A stretch of 33,017 nucleotides of DNA, taken from assembly GCA_035263865.1 (NCBI GenBank), contig DATFQX010000447.1, positions 1 to 33,017 on the forward strand, given 5' to 3'. The stretch comes from VAZQ01 sp035263865. GTDB lineage: Bacteria > Pseudomonadota > Alphaproteobacteria > Rhizobiales > Xanthobacteraceae. Below the pieces are notes generated by a model. It saw only the letters and a list, made by a program, of their open reading frames with translations. It was not told the origin of the DNA and ran no database searches. How positions within the stretch are numbered: the first letter of the stretch is position 1; each line of letters begins with the position of its first letter. This document shows, piece by piece, positions 32,387-33,017 of the stretch. Position numbers and translations under genes: made by a program.

Positions 32387-33017
32387 GAGCTCTTCTCCGG
32401 CGACTGGCGCAGTTCGGCGGTAATCTCGCCCATGATGGCAACGGCAATCTCCGATGGCGACACCGCGCCGATGGCAAGTCCAATCGGCGCATGGATGCGC
32501 GCGAGCGCGCCATCGGATAAGCCCTGCGCTTTGAGCCGCTCGATGCGCCGCGCATGCGTTTTCTTCGAGCCGAGCGCGCCGATATAGAAACAGTCGCGCG
32601 CAAGCGCGTGGGTGAGTGCGGGATCGTCGATCTTGGGATCGTGGGTGAGCGCGACGAAGGCGGTGTAGTGGTCGATGCCGAGCGGCGGCAGCGCGACGTC
32701 GGGCCATTCCGCGATCACCTTCACGTCGGGAAAGCGCTCGGGCGAGGCAAACGCCGTGCGTGGATCGACGATGGTGACGTCGTAGCCCAGAAGCCCGGCG
32801 ATCGGCGCCAGCGCCTGGCTGATGTGGACGGCGCCGGTGATCACGAGCCGCGCCGACGGCACGTGCACGGTGAGGAAGACCTTGCCGTGCGGGGTCTCTT
32901 CCATGCCGCTCTTGCCGCTGCGGATGTGCTTGTCGAGCAATTCCGCGAGCGGGTCGCGCGCGATGTCCGCCTGCTTGACCAGCCGTTGATCGCCACTCGC
33001 CACGTCGGTGACGACGA
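32383..33017 (-). CDS. XdhC family molybdenum hydroxylase maturation protein, N-terminus beyond window
   Basis: The visible 210 residues cover the central linker and the whole C-terminal Rossmann domain of an XdhC/CoxF-type protein: HGKVFLTVHVPSARLVITGAVHISQALAP, VTIVDPRTAFASPERFPD, FVALTHDPKIDDPAL, CFYIGALGSKKTHARRIERLKAQG and IHAPIGLAIGAVSPSEIAVAIMGEI. XdhC proteins bind and protect the molybdenum cofactor and promote its sulfuration before insertion into xanthine dehydrogenase or CO dehydrogenase. The protein start lies off the right edge. It is translationally coupled to the MoeA/MobA-like fusion downstream by an ATGA overlap. Confidence 0.92.
   Translation of the reverse strand, partial: VVTDVASGDQRLVKQADIARDPLAELLDKHIRSGKSGMEETPHGKVFLTVHVPSARLVITGAVHISQALAPIAGLLGYDVTIVDPRTAFASPERFPDVKVIAEWPDVALPPLGIDHYTAFVALTHDPKIDDPALTHALARDCFYIGALGSKKTHARRIERLKAQGLSDGALARIHAPIGLAIGAVSPSEIAVAIMGEITAELRQSPEKSS

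Overview
The window looks like chromosomal DNA of an alphaproteobacterium of the order Hyphomicrobiales (Bradyrhizobium/Pseudolabrys/Rhodoplanes-like). It is GC-rich and carries an alphaproteobacterial Usg protein, a CIRCE-controlled groESL operon, a Bug-type solute-binding protein, an XdhC/MobA-type maturation pair, and several exact matches to the EcfG (general stress response) promoter GGAAC-N16-CGTT. I see no integrase, transposase, phage gene, CRISPR array, tRNA or rRNA.

Layout. 0-8 kb: a small truncated gene on the left edge with a fold-back repeat, an SDR oxidoreductase, an ABM-domain protein, a lipoprotein, a CinA-like molybdopterin-fold protein, a feruloyl-CoA-synthase-type ligase, a membrane-anchored HtrA protease, a YfcG-like glutathione transferase and a Bug protein. 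8-12.1 kb: a four-gene operon of circularly permuted ATP-grasp, alpha-E protein, transglutaminase-like protein and Anbu (ancestral proteasome-like) peptidase. The transglutaminase member has Ala where the catalytic Cys should be. 12.1-17.4 kb: an SDR, a frameshifted cyclophilin-like gene, a CNT-type nucleoside transporter, usg, and CIRCE-groES-groEL with a strong terminator. 17.4-18.6 kb: an MFS transporter.

18.7-30.3 kb is the most interesting part. It holds an orphan nuoD followed by phhB (pterin dehydratase) and an NDUFA9-like SDR, then small conserved hypotheticals, a periplasmic DegP-like protease, an alpha/beta-hydrolase-adenylate cyclase fusion, a DUF3500 protein, an orphan and broken ctaD (cytochrome oxidase subunit I), and a DUF2267-CBS pair. 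Five exact EcfG promoters lie between 21.2 and 29.3 kb, each upstream of and directed at one of these genes, and a sixth serves the truncated gene at the left end. I infer a general-stress-response cluster that includes isolated respiratory-chain subunits. 30.4-33 kb: a small secreted Cys-containing protein, then a MoeA-like/MobA fusion translationally coupled to xdhC, probably for maturation of a molybdenum hydroxylase encoded beyond the right edge.

Four small indels disrupt otherwise well-conserved proteins: one in the cyclophilin-like gene, one at the degP 3' end and two in ctaD. They may be real decay or base-calling errors. The left edge also looks like an assembly fold-back. Functional conclusions from those loci should wait for read-level checking.
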